Shown: one piece after another, positions 16,609 to 25,164 of the stretch
Layout of the letters: every line of letters begins with the position of its first letter
How positions within the stretch are numbered: position 1 is the first letter of the stretch
Notes under the pieces: model-generated
The model's input: only the letters and a program-made list of their open reading frames with translations
What the model was told of the DNA's origin: nothing
Databases searched by the model: none
Origin: Micromonospora craniellae
GTDB lineage: Bacteria > Actinomycetota > Actinomycetes > Mycobacteriales > Micromonosporaceae
DNA: 64,000 nt
Assembly (NCBI RefSeq): GCF_014764405.1
Contig: NZ_CP061725.1
Span: forward strand, 2,108,001-2,172,000
Direction of reading: 5' to 3'
Made by a program: the position numbers and the translations under genes

Positions 16609-17721
16609 GTGCGAATCCTGCTGATCGGCCCACACCACACCGGCGGAAGCATCCCGCCCTACCTCGACGTCTTCACGGCCGCGCTGCGATTCCTCGGCGT
16701 GCAGGTCGAGCGCCTCGGCTCATCGGGCGTGCCCTACGACAAGGAGCAGGACCGGTTCTGGACGGCCGAGCGCGTCCGCCAGGAGGCCGAGAGCATGCTT
16801 GCCGACGTCGACGTGAACGCGTACGACCTGATCTCTATCCACTTCGGAAATCTCGACGTCGAACAACTGCTACCCCATCTGTGGCCGGCCCGCCGACCTC
16901 CGGCCGTCTACCACGTACACAGCCTCGACTGGGCCCTGTTCACCGACCACGTCCCCGAGCCGGACCTGCGCGAGGCGGTGAACAGAGGAGTCGCCGGAAT
17001 GGACGCCTTCGTATGCTTCGGCGCCTACGGAGCCGAGCGCCTCGAAACCGTCGCTGGGCCCGACGCACCACGCCTTGTCTCCTGGCTGCCGACCACCATC
17101 CCATCGGGCACCTTGCCGAGATACCCGAAGTGTATTGCCGCAGACCTGGAACCTTCGGCCCGTCGGCCGCTTGGCAGCCTCTACGGCTACACCGCCCCAT
17201 GGAAAGACACCGAGAACCTCATCGCCGCGTGTAAGCGGACGAAGGAACCCGGCCGCATCATCGTCGCGGGTCCGTTCTGGGACGACCCATCACAGGCAGG
17301 AATGGACCTCGCCGCCGAGGTCAGGGGCGCCACGCATGGATCAACACAGCTGCGTGTCGAACCGACGTACCTCGATGCTGCCGCGCGGTTGGCGCTCGTC
17401 ACGGCGACGGACTTCGCGATCTTCCCGTACCGCGCCCAGCCGACCTTCCAGGGCAGCGGTGCCATCGCCGACTACCTCGCCCACGGTGTGCCCGTCCTCG
17501 CAACGGACGTCGCCAACATGGCCGAACTGATCGGCGATGCGGGAGTGATCATGGAGCCTGCGAATCCCCAGTCGTTGGCCGACGCAGTCGATCGCTTCAT
17601 CCGCGATGTTCAACACCGTAAAGCCCTGGCCAGCGCTGCCCGATACCGCGCCCGCCGCTTCAGCGCCGTCCACCACGCCGCCCGGTGCCTTCAGTTCTAC
17701 GACTCCCTCATCAGACGCTGA
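16609..17721 (+). CDS. GT4-like glycosyltransferase (second)
   Basis: This 370-residue GT-B protein starts with GTG (RILLIGPHHTGGSIPPYLDV). The N-terminal half is like a GT4 acceptor domain (VYHVHSLDWALF). The C-terminal half has GYTAPWKDTENLIAACK, a phosphate-binding loop equivalent, and FAIFPYRAQPTFQGSGAIAD followed by GVPVLATDVANMAELIGDAG. The usual E-x7-E is altered to a Q-G-S-G context, as in some GT4 relatives. No signal or membrane segment is present. It probably acts after or together with the first glycosyltransferase. The acceptor is unknown. Confidence 0.8.
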   Translation: MRILLIGPHHTGGSIPPYLDVFTAALRFLGVQVERLGSSGVPYDKEQDRFWTAERVRQEAESMLADVDVNAYDLISIHFGNLDVEQLLPHLWPARRPPAVYHVHSLDWALFTDHVPEPDLREAVNRGVAGMDAFVCFGAYGAERLETVAGPDAPRLVSWLPTTIPSGTLPRYPKCIAADLEPSARRPLGSLYGYTAPWKDTENLIAACKRTKEPGRIIVAGPFWDDPSQAGMDLAAEVRGATHGSTQLRVEPTYLDAAARLALVTATDFAIFPYRAQPTFQGSGAIADYLAHGVPVLATDVANMAELIGDAGVIMEPANPQSLADAVDRFIRDVQHRKALASAARYRARRFSAVHHAARCLQFYDSLIRR

Positions 17722-17737
17722 GACGGGACCAGCGACC

Positions 17738-18406
17738 ATGACACTCCCCGCTGAACTAATCATCGCGCGCCACGGCGAGGCTCACTGCAACCGCGAACAG
17801 ATCGTCGGAGGCTCACAAGGGTGTAGAGGACTGACCGACCGGGGCCGACGCCAGATCGAACGGCTAGCCCAACGACTCGGTCAAGAGCACCACGAGCGCC
17901 CGATTCACGCCATCTACACCACGCCGCTGCGCAGAGCCCAGGAAAGCGCCGCGATCATCGGTGCATACCTCAGCATGGACGCCGTAATCGTCGCCGACCT
18001 CGCCGAGCAGGATTACGGCGCTGCCGACGGCCGGCCGTGGACCGACGTCGTCGCTGAGTACGGCGACATCCCTGCCCTCGATGCGGACCGTCCGCTCGCA
18101 GCCGGTGGCGAGACCTGGCGGGAATACCTACATCGGGCCACCATCGCCATCGGCGAGATCACAACCCGGCATGTAGGTGAGCGCGTCCTCCTCGTCGGTC
18201 ACGGCGAAACCATCGACGCCGCCTTCCAACATTTCCTAGCCGTGCCTATCGACGTTCGGGCCACCGCAGCCGTCGCTGCATACCACGCGAGCGTCACTGC
18301 CTGGGTGCAGCAACCGCTCTCGTGGACCCGACCCTCAGCCGGTTGGCGATGGACCCTGACCAGCCACAACGACACCCGGCATCTGTTCGCAGACGCAGAG
18401 ACGTGA
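17738..18406 (+). CDS. Histidine phosphatase (phosphoglycerate-mutase-like)
   Basis: This 222-residue branch-1 histidine phosphatase has the catalytic RHGE motif at residues 11-14 (LIIARHGEAHCNRE), IYTTPLRRAQESA carrying the second Arg, the acid/base region LAEQDYGAADG, and the second catalytic His in VLLVGHGETID. It is probably a small-molecule phosphatase for a phosphorylated sugar or intermediate. It is the last gene of the kinase-GT-GT-phosphatase operon, 16 nt after the second glycosyltransferase. ATG at 17738 is chosen because it directly precedes the conserved fold start. A strong hairpin follows 77 bp after the stop. Confidence 0.85.
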   Translation: MTLPAELIIARHGEAHCNREQIVGGSQGCRGLTDRGRRQIERLAQRLGQEHHERPIHAIYTTPLRRAQESAAIIGAYLSMDAVIVADLAEQDYGAADGRPWTDVVAEYGDIPALDADRPLAAGGETWREYLHRATIAIGEITTRHVGERVLLVGHGETIDAAFQHFLAVPIDVRATAAVAAYHASVTAWVQQPLSWTRPSAGWRWTLTSHNDTRHLFADAET

Positions 18407-18482
18407 AACCGCCCCAGATCTGAACCGCGAGCCGAGGCCCCGCCTGGCGGCAGACCAGCGCTACGTCCGCTACGGGGCTGGT

Positions 18483-18507
18483 GCCTGGGAGCGCGGCGCT
18501 CCCAGGC
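18483..18507. terminator. Hairpin between convergent genes
   Basis: GCCTGGGAGC and GCTCCCAGGC form a perfect 10-bp stem around GCGGC (the pairing can be drawn up to 12 bp). It lies between the convergent histidine phosphatase and DUF397 genes. Only a short T-containing stretch follows (CCTTTG), so it is probably a bidirectional transcription terminator typical of high-GC actinomycetes. Confidence 0.7.
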
Positions 18508-18523
18508 AGCCTTTGCCGTTCGG

Positions 18524-18733
18524 TTACAGGCTGAGAGCGCCGTCTCGCACGGCGTCGGTGAAGGTCGTCCAACTCTTTGCCGTGACGGCGAGGTGGCCAC
18601 CGTGTGGGTTCTTGCTGTCGCGCACAAGGACCGCGTCTTCGCGGCCCAGTAGGTTCGTCGCCACCTCGACGCAGTTTCCTCCGTTTCCGCTGCGGGTGCT
18701 CTTGCGCCAGATCGCGCCAGCCGAGTCAGCCAC
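18524..18733 (-). CDS. DUF397 family protein
   Basis: This 69-residue protein has the DUF397 signature: AIWRKSTRSGNGGNCVEVA at the N-terminus and AVLVRDSKNPHGGHLAVT, then a Trp-Phe segment (SWTTFTDAVRDG). It starts with GTG inside the end of the upstream regulator gene (8-nt overlap). DUF397 genes usually sit next to XRE/DUF5753 regulators in actinomycetes, with developmental or antibiotic roles proposed for some pairs. The two proteins probably act together. Confidence 0.93.
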   Translation of the reverse strand: MADSAGAIWRKSTRSGNGGNCVEVATNLLGREDAVLVRDSKNPHGGHLAVTAKSWTTFTDAVRDGALSL

Positions 18734-19628
18734 TGGTGTATCCCTTCTGTGCTTCCACGATCAGTCGTTTTGACGCCGTCTGGTTGAGGGCGCGTTTCTC
18801 CAGATCAGCCCACGCCAGCCGGTAGGCGGTGACCTCGTCGGGCTTGTTCAGGTACATCGCACCAGTCAGTGTCTCGGCGTACGCGAGCGGGGGTTCGAGC
18901 GGATCTCCGAACTCATTTGTGGGGAAGTCCAGGATGGTGAATGGCCCGCAGGCGGCCATGCCGCTGTGCACGCCCGCAGAGAACGGCACGATGCGCACGG
19001 TCACGTTCGCCTTGACCATCAGCTCCAGCAGGTGGGCCATCTGATCGGCCATGGCTCTCGGGCCGCCGACGGGTCGGTGGAGCACCGCCTGGTTGAGAAT
19101 GACCCGGAGGTGCGGCGCGCGGGGGCGGGTGAGAAGCGACTGTCGCTCGACTCGTACCTGGACGCGGCGGATGATCTCGTCCTCTCCGAGGTAACCCGGT
19201 GGCACACGCGCGACCTGTTCGGCGTAGGTGGGGGTCTGGAGGAGGCCAGGGACCAGCTCTGACTCGTACTGGAGGATCGTCTCGGCGCTGTCCTCCAACG
19301 TGACGTACAGGCCGAACCAGGCCGGCAGCGCCGTCTCCGTGTAGTCATGCCACCAGCTCTTGCGCCGGCCGTTGCGGGTTTCGGCGGTCAGGGCTAGCAG
19401 GACTTTGGTGTCGTGCTCTCCCGCCCCGTAGATCTCTAGCAGCGCCTTGACGTCAATGTCGCGAAAGCGGACGTTCTCGTGGCCTTCTTCCCACCGGGCG
19501 ATGGTCGTGCGGCCCTTCTGGAGTTGCTCGGCTGCCTGCTCTTGCGACAGCCCTGCGTGCTTCCGTAGCGCCTCCAGGCGACGCCCGATGTGGCGGCGTA
19601 GCAACGCCGAGCCCACTGCCTCAGACAC
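18726..19628 (-). CDS. XRE-family regulator with DUF5753-like domain
   Basis: This 300-residue protein has an N-terminal helix-turn-helix of about 60 residues (LEALRKHAGLSQEQAAEQLQ then GRTTIARWEEG). The rest is the conserved DUF5753-type region: ILQYESELVPGLLQTPTYAE, VRVERQSLLTR, LRVILNQAVLHRPVGG, MVKANVTVRIVPFSAGVH, then YAETLTGAMYLNKPDEV. It starts with GTG at 19628 (V-S-E-A-V-G). The DUF397 gene overlaps its 3' end. This pair is a common actinomycete regulatory unit. The target genes and any ligand are unknown. Confidence 0.92.
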   Translation of the reverse strand: MSEAVGSALLRRHIGRRLEALRKHAGLSQEQAAEQLQKGRTTIARWEEGHENVRFRDIDVKALLEIYGAGEHDTKVLLALTAETRNGRRKSWWHDYTETALPAWFGLYVTLEDSAETILQYESELVPGLLQTPTYAEQVARVPPGYLGEDEIIRRVQVRVERQSLLTRPRAPHLRVILNQAVLHRPVGGPRAMADQMAHLLELMVKANVTVRIVPFSAGVHSGMAACGPFTILDFPTNEFGDPLEPPLAYAETLTGAMYLNKPDEVTAYRLAWADLEKRALNQTASKRLIVEAQKGYTSG

Positions 19629-19728
19629 CTAGCCCACCCTTTCGCTCACTTTGGGCGCGTGCTGCGCCCAATTAAAGCACGCATTTGAAGCGTGACCCTG
19701 AGGGGTGCACCCTCCATGACCTGCCCTT

Positions 19729-19930
19729 TTGCGGCCTAAAACAGAAGCGTCTCTCAAAACAGATACTCCTTCATGGGTAGTTGATTTCTGGGCATGCCCA
19801 AAGTGTAATGAGTTACAGAAGGGAGCTGACAGCCGCCGGATGGGTCATCACCTCAAGGCTGATCACGTCTGTCGGATCAAGCGGAACGCCACGAGCCGCA
19901 GGCTTCTTCGACCAGCTCAACGCCGAGTAC
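19729..19930 (+). pseudogene. Possible small zinc-finger-like gene truncated by IS1634-family element
   Basis: An open frame from a TTG reads FWACPKCNELQKGADSRRMG then HHLKADHVC and enters the IS at 19931. The CPKC and HH/H/C arrangement resembles a small zinc ribbon. No ribosome binding site or normal start is evident, and the region is AT-richer than its surroundings. The frame remains open after paper excision of the IS for about 25 codons. It may be chance, or horizontally acquired DNA. Confidence 0.25.
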
Positions 19931-21919
19931 CCTGCGTTCCGCAGCTCAGCGTCGATATAGTCGGCGTCGCGGTGTGAAGGTGCAGTTCAGGGCGTTGCGG
20001 CCTGGCGGGAACGGCGAAAACGCCTAGTGACACGCCTGCCTGTGGATAACTTTGTTGAGCTGCTGATCTGTTGCTGGTCTCATAGTCGGTGTACGGTCGT
20101 GCCTCGTGTACGTGAAAGCGTCGACCCGCAAGACCCGCGACGGGCAGACGATCCGCTACCTGCAACTGGCTCACAACGAGTGGGACCCGGCCGCGAAGGC
20201 GTCCAAGACCCGGGTGTTGTACTCGTTCGGCCGCGAAGACCAGCTCGACGTGGCCGGTATCCGCCGCTTGGTCGACGCGTTGTCGCGGTTGCTCGCCCCG
20301 GCCGACGCCCTGGCCGCGGCCGCGCCGGCCGGCCTGTCGTTTGTGGAGTCCCGTTCGCTGGGCGGGGCGTGGCTGCTCGACGGGTTGTGGCGCCGGCTGC
20401 GCATCGACACCGTCCTGCGGCCGCTGGTCGGCTCGTCCCGCCGGGAGGTCGACGTCGAACGGGTGCTGTTCGCGCTGGTCGCCAACCGGGCCCTGGCCCC
20501 GTCGAGCAAGCTGGCCGCCGCCGACTGGGTCTGCCAGGACGTGTACCTGCCCGACCTGCCGCACGTCACCGACGACACCTGCTACCGGGCGATGGACCAG
20601 TTGATCGAGGTCGAGCCCGCGTTGACCCGCGGGGTCTACGACCAGATCGCCGACCTGCTCAACCTTGAGGTCGACCTGTTGTTCTTCGACACCACCAGCA
20701 CCTACTTCGAACTCGATGAGGCCGACGAACCGCTGTGGCGTGACCAGCAGGGCCGGGTCGTGGCCGAGGACGATCCGGCGGCGGTCAAGCAGGCAGGGTT
20801 CCGCACCCATGGCAAGAGCAAGGACTCCCGCGACGACCTGCCCCAGGTCGTGGTCGGGATGGCCGTCACCCGCACCGGCATTCCCGTGCGGGTGTGGTGC
20901 TGGCCCGGCAACACCAGCGACTCCGCCCTGATCCGGCAGGTCAAGACCGACATGCGCGAGTGGAGCCTGGCTCGCGTCGTCTGGGTCGCCGACCGCGGCT
21001 TCGCCTCCGCCGAGAACCGCCGCTTCCTGCAACAGGGCGGCGGGCACTACATCCTGGGTGAGAAGCTGCGTGCCGGCACCAGCGAAGCCGACGCTGCGCT
21101 CGCCCGGCAGGGCCGCTACGCCACCGTCGCGGAGAACCTGCAGGTCAAGGAAGTCAACATCGACACCGACGACCGGTTCGTCATCTGCTACAACCCCGAG
21201 GCCGCCGACCGGGACGCCGCTGTCCGCCAACGGCTGATCGCCCAGCTCACGGACCTGATCGACGACACCGACCGGCTGCCGGCCACCAAACGCGCCGAGC
21301 TACGCGGCGTGATCTCCACCAAGCCCGGCCTGAACCGGTTCCTGCGCGTCACCCCCAAGGGCCTGCTGCGCCTCGACCAGGCCAAGGTCAAGGCCGAACA
21401 GCGCCTGGACGGCAAGTACCTGCTGCGCTGCTCCGACCCGACACTGTCGGCCGAGGACATCGCCCTGGGCTACAAGCAGCTCCTCGAAGTCGAACGCGGC
21501 TGGCGCGACATGAAGACCACCCTCGACCTGCGCCCGGTGTTCCACCGCCGCGAGGACCGCATCCGCGCTCACATCCTGCTCTGCTGGCTGGCCCTGCTGC
21601 TGATCCGGGTCGCCGAGACCGAGACCGGCCGCACCTGGACCGCGATCCGCACCGAGATCGACCGGCTGCACCTGGGCGTGTTCACCGGCCCCGCCGGCAC
21701 GTTCGCCCAGCGCACCGAGCTGTCCCAACCCCAGAAGGCCCTGCTCACCAAGCTGAAGATCGCCGAGCCGCCCCGGATCTTCGACGCCACACCCGCAACC
21801 GCCTGACCTGCGACAACACAGCCGCCTAGTGACACGCCCCGTCACCGGGCCCACCGCTGTTTGCCCAGCTCACAGCCCAGATCCGCCGCCTATATCGACG
21901 CCGAGCTGCGGAACGCAGG
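19931..21919 (+). mobile_element. IS1634-family insertion sequence, complete (1,989 bp)
   Basis: The terminal repeats CCTGCGTTCCGCAGCTC and its complement pair with one mismatch further in. A 5-bp AGTAC direct repeat flanks it (19926-19930 and 21920-21924), as expected for IS1634. The copy at the left edge of the window is identical over its visible 288 bp and lies in opposite orientation. Upstream of the transposase gene is TGTGGATAA (20041-20049), the complement of the consensus DnaA box. Confidence 0.95.
20106..21806 (+). CDS. IS1634-family transposase
   Basis: This 566-residue DDE transposase has the first Asp in LLFFDTTSTYFELDE (about 197), the second Asp in VVWVADRGFASAENR (about 299) and the Glu in LLEVERGWRDMKTTLDLRPV (about 465). 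The C-terminal region HRREDRIRAHILLCWLALLL is characteristic of the family. It starts with GTG at 20106. It is intact and probably active, consistent with two identical copies within 20 kb. Confidence 0.95.
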   Translation: MYVKASTRKTRDGQTIRYLQLAHNEWDPAAKASKTRVLYSFGREDQLDVAGIRRLVDALSRLLAPADALAAAAPAGLSFVESRSLGGAWLLDGLWRRLRIDTVLRPLVGSSRREVDVERVLFALVANRALAPSSKLAAADWVCQDVYLPDLPHVTDDTCYRAMDQLIEVEPALTRGVYDQIADLLNLEVDLLFFDTTSTYFELDEADEPLWRDQQGRVVAEDDPAAVKQAGFRTHGKSKDSRDDLPQVVVGMAVTRTGIPVRVWCWPGNTSDSALIRQVKTDMREWSLARVVWVADRGFASAENRRFLQQGGGHYILGEKLRAGTSEADAALARQGRYATVAENLQVKEVNIDTDDRFVICYNPEAADRDAAVRQRLIAQLTDLIDDTDRLPATKRAELRGVISTKPGLNRFLRVTPKGLLRLDQAKVKAEQRLDGKYLLRCSDPTLSAEDIALGYKQLLEVERGWRDMKTTLDLRPVFHRREDRIRAHILLCWLALLLIRVAETETGRTWTAIRTEIDRLHLGVFTGPAGTFAQRTELSQPQKALLTKLKIAEPPRIFDATPATA

Positions 21920-22064
21920 AGTACGTGCGGGAAACGGTCCCGTCCGTGAGCCCAGATGCAGGGTCCGTCGCGCTTCCGAACAGGATGCCGCCTGCGTCCG
22001 CTGATCGGCTTGTGCGGTCGATGTCGGGGAGTGCCCGACCGCGTATCTCACACAGGAAGAGGTG

Positions 22065-22307
22065 ATGGCAGTGCGCGTCAAGTGGTTCGTCTCCACTGAC
22101 GATGATCATTCGTTCAAGCCCTTCGGCATCGACAGCGCTGGCCCCGCCATGCTCTTCGGCCCCGAAAGTGGGGCCACGCACCCCGACGGCACTTCCGTGC
22201 CCGCCGATGTCGCCGGACACGATCACATGCACCGGCCGAGCCCCAGCCGACCGGCTTTGGCGCGCGACTGTGGTCCGCAGCCGGTCCGCCGAGGGGCACA
22301 GCCGTGA
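22065..22307 (+). CDS. Small hypothetical protein
   Basis: This 80-residue product (MAVRVKWFVSTDDDHSF ...) was not recognised. Support comes from a good ribosome binding site (AGGAAGAGG just upstream of the ATG) and from the 4-nt overlap (GTGA) of its stop with the next gene. The C-terminal half is Pro/Arg/His-rich and may be poorly structured. It is the first of a chain of four translationally coupled genes that begins 146 bp after the IS1634-family element. Confidence 0.55.
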   Translation: MAVRVKWFVSTDDDHSFKPFGIDSAGPAMLFGPESGATHPDGTSVPADVAGHDHMHRPSPSRPALARDCGPQPVRRGAQP

Positions 22308-22579
22308 ACCGCAGCCCGCAGCCTCTCCCCGACATCACGCCGGGCACCTTGCTCCTACTCGAAGCAAATGACTGGTCCTACGGGCGTGACCTGACCCCCG
22401 GTACTTCCGTAGCCATCGCTGTCACAGGGATCCGCGACCTCCTGTACCGCAGCGACGAGTGGATCTGGGTGCTCGGTCACCGGCCGGAGTGCGAGTACCC
22501 GAACGTGGACCGGCATTCGCCGTGCATGGAGGTGCGGGCCAAGATCGCCGCGCTGCACCGCCAAGTCGCCGCGTCATGA
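22304..22579 (+). CDS. Small hypothetical protein
   Basis: This 91-residue protein starts with GTG and is preceded by GAGGGG. It is globular-looking: DITPGTLLLLEANDWSYG, VAIAVTGIRDLLYRSDEWIW, then VLGHRPECEYPNVD. The spacing of LLLLEANDW and WIWVLGH suggests a small beta-rich fold. The family is not named with confidence, though similar small proteins occur in actinomycete accessory clusters. It overlaps the genes on both sides by 4 nt, which supports the start choice. Confidence 0.65.
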   Translation: MNRSPQPLPDITPGTLLLLEANDWSYGRDLTPGTSVAIAVTGIRDLLYRSDEWIWVLGHRPECEYPNVDRHSPCMEVRAKIAALHRQVAAS

Positions 22580-22809
22580 CCAGCACCGACGACAGCGATC
22601 GGCCCGTCGATCACTTCGAGTCGGCGCGGAACACTGCGCTGCATCATCGCGACGGCGGTAGCTGTTTCCGCTGCCGGCAGGGCCGGTGTGGGCAGTACGC
22701 CTGGGCGGTCGAGGAGCTTGGTCGTCATGCCGGCGGGCGGAAGCTCCTTCGGCAGCTCGGGTTTCCCCTTTCCTGTGATGATTCGATTGAGGAAGGTCAG
22801 CCGCGGTGA
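22576..22809 (+). CDS. Small Cys-containing hypothetical protein
   Basis: This 77-residue product contains GGSCFRCRQGRCGQYAWA, a CxxC-x4-C cluster that could bind zinc, followed by a helical segment (VEELGRHAGGRKLLRQLG). The ATG overlaps the previous stop (ATGA) and its TGA overlaps the next GTG, so translation is coupled on both sides. The function is unknown. Confidence 0.6.
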   Translation: MTSTDDSDRPVDHFESARNTALHHRDGGSCFRCRQGRCGQYAWAVEELGRHAGGRKLLRQLGFPLSCDDSIEEGQPR

Positions 22810-23552
22810 ACGCCACACCTTTCGTCGCTCCGGACAGCTACCCGGAGTATCTGCGTGGGTATTCCGAGTCGGTGGGGCCGTCTCGGCCGGTGCGTGCGGT
22901 CGGTAGTGCCGCCGCTCCACCGATGCGTCTTGCGGATGAGTTCTTCTATCTGGCGCACGACGATCAGACGGGTCGGTCGCGTCTGTTCGAGTCCGCGACA
23001 GCTTACGGCCTGGCTGCGGCGTTGTAGGCGGAGCTGGGTTGGGAGGGGCGGATCACGTTCGTGGGCCGGCATGTGCGGGTGATCGACCCGTCGCCGCCGG
23101 CGGACTGGCTGCAACACGTTGTCCTCGATCGGTTGGTGGCGGAGCCGCAGCACACGGCGACGCGAACGTGGTTGGCGTTCTTGGGCACCACCGCCTATGA
23201 GCAGGTGGCGACCCGGATGTGGCAGCTCGGGCTGCTGCGTCAGCGGCAGGTGGGTCGGTGGTGGCGGCAGCGCACCGTCTACGTGCCGTCGGACATGAAC
23301 ACCGCCGCCTGGTCGTGGGCCCGCCTGTCCTACCGGTTACGAAACCACGAACGGTTGAACGCGTTCGACGTGACCCTCGGCGGGCTGGCGATGTCCACCC
23401 AGCTCGATCCGATCCTGCTCGACGACGCGCCCCCGCTCGCCCGCGTACTCCTGCGCCGGCAGGTCGACCAGGCGTCCCTGCCGCTACGGGAGCTTCTTGC
23501 TGATCTCGGTGCCGTCGTCGGTGGTGCCGTGCTGAGCCACCGCACCACCTGA
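22806..23552 (+). pseudogene. GPP34 (GOLPH3-like) protein with in-frame amber codon
   Basis: The frame encodes a 248-codon GPP34-like protein: MRLADEFFYLAHDDQTGRS near residue 41, AEPQHTATRTWLAFLGTTA, then LRQRQVGRWWRQRTVYVPSD and LLADLGAVVGGAV at the end. It is broken only by TAG at 23025-23027, at about residue 74 (AAL-stop-AELGWEGR). A single C-to-T change from CAG would explain it. Actinomycete GPP34 proteins are related to the Golgi phosphoinositide-binding protein GOLPH3, but their bacterial role is unclear. Downstream re-initiation could make a 163-residue C-terminal piece. It is the last gene of the small coupled chain. Confidence 0.8.
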
Positions 23553-23652
23553 ACGCCACCACACCCACCCGCACCACACCACCACCACTACTGGCTCGGC
23601 GTTGCCGCGCCGGGCTGTTGCTGACCCACTGAACTGTTTGGAGAGAGAACTG

Positions 23653-25150
23653 ATGTCTCACACGAGACCTGACACCGTGTCCGCTGTCCTGGCCAGGGGG
23701 CGGCTCGGTATCCCGTCGGTGGTGTTCTTCGTGATCGCCGCCGCCGCACCCCTGACCGTCGTCGCCGGTGGCGCGACCACGGGGTACGCGGTCACCGGCG
23801 TCACCGGTATCCCGGTGTCGTATCTGCTGGTGGCGGCGGTGTTGGCGTTGTTCGCGGTCGGCTACGTGGCCATGTCCCGCCGGATCGTCAACGCGGGCGC
23901 CTTCTACACCTACGTCACCCGAGGACTCGGCCGCCCCGCCGGTGTCGGCGCCGCCATGGTCGCGCTGGTCGCCTACAACGCGATGCAGATCGGCCTGTAC
24001 GGCGGGGCGGGCGCGGTCACCGCGCAGTTCCTCAACGACCGCTACGGCTGGCACCTCACCTGGTGGATCTGCGCCCTCGCCGTCTGGGCGGTCGTCGCGG
24101 GGCTCGGTGTCGCGCGGATCGACCTCAACGGTCGGGTCCTCGCCGTCGTCCTGGTCGCGGAGTGCGTCGTCGCGCTGACGTTCGACGCGATCATGGTCAC
24201 CCACCCCGCCGACGGGACGGTCAGCTTCGCCACCCTCGCCCCCTCGCACGTGTTCGCCGCCGGGATCGGCGCCGCTTTGGTCACCGCCATCACCGGGTTC
24301 GTCGGTTTTGAGGGCACCGTCGTGTTCTCGGAGGAGACGAAGGATCCCCGGCGGACGATCGCCCGTGCCACCTACATCGCCGTCGCGGTGACCGGCCTGC
24401 TGTATGGGCTGTCCGCGTGGGCGATGTCGGTGGCCACCGGCCCCGACCGCATCGTCGAGGCGGCCCGCACGCACCGACGGCACGGATCTGATCTTCAACC
24501 TGGTGTCGCCGTACCTGGCCGACAGCGTCATCACCGTCGCCCGGGTCCTGTTCATCACCTCGCTGTTCGCCGCCCTGCTCTCCTTCCACCACACCGTGGC
24601 CCGGTACCTGTTCGCGCTCGGCCGGGAGCGGGTGCTGCCGGCGGTGTTCGGTCGCACCAGCCGCCGCACCGGGGCGCCGAAGGTCGGCTCCCTCGTGCAG
24701 AGCGGGATCGCGTTCGTCGTGCTGGTCGGTTATGCGGTCGCGGGGGCGGACCCGATCGTGCACCTCTTCTTCTGGATCACCGTCACCGGCGGGCTCGGGG
24801 TGCTGATCCTGATGACCGTCACCTCCGCCGCCGTCATCGGCTTCTTCGCCCGCATCACCCACATTGAAGGACCCTGGCGAACGGCGATCGCACCCGGGGC
24901 CGCGACAATCGCGCTCGCCGGGATCCTCACCGTCACCCTGCGGGAATTCGCCACCCTCCTCGGCGTGGCACCGGACTCGCCACTGCGGTGGGCGTTCCCC
25001 ACCGCCTACGCCGCCGCCGCACTACTCGGCATCACCTGGGCGCTCACCCTGCGCACCACCCGTCCGGACGTGTACGCGGCGGTCGGCCTCGGCGCGCACA
25101 GCGCCACCGGACCCCACCGCACCCCCGACACCGTCCACCAACCCGCCTGA
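23653..25150 (+). pseudogene. APC-family amino-acid permease with frameshift
   Basis: This integral membrane transporter has family landmarks: an N-terminal SVVFFVIAAAAPLTVVAGG, then YVTRGLGRPAGVGAAMVALV and FVGFEGTVVFSEETKDPRRT, and in the second frame HTVARYLFALGRERVLP. The ATG at 23653 follows GGAGAGAG. The frame changes at 24467-24474, where GCAC is tandemly duplicated. Removing one GCAC restores ...VEAARTDGTDLIFNLVSP and a protein of about 498 residues with roughly 12 membrane segments. It is probably inactive unless the duplication is an assembly error. The downstream GNAT gene begins 14 nt after the stop. Confidence 0.85.
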
Positions 25151-25164
25151 CCAAGAGAGAAGCC

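Noticed and set aside
1..21919. Composite transposon bounded by the two IS1634-family copies
   Set aside because: The right copy has its own AGTAC target duplication on both sides, so it inserted independently. The copies are inverted, and the genes between show no cargo pattern.
23025..23027. TAG read as pyrrolysine or suppressed amber in the GPP34-like gene
   Set aside because: No pyrrolysine genes or suppressor tRNA are visible, and the family needs no unusual residue there. A nonsense mutation is simpler.
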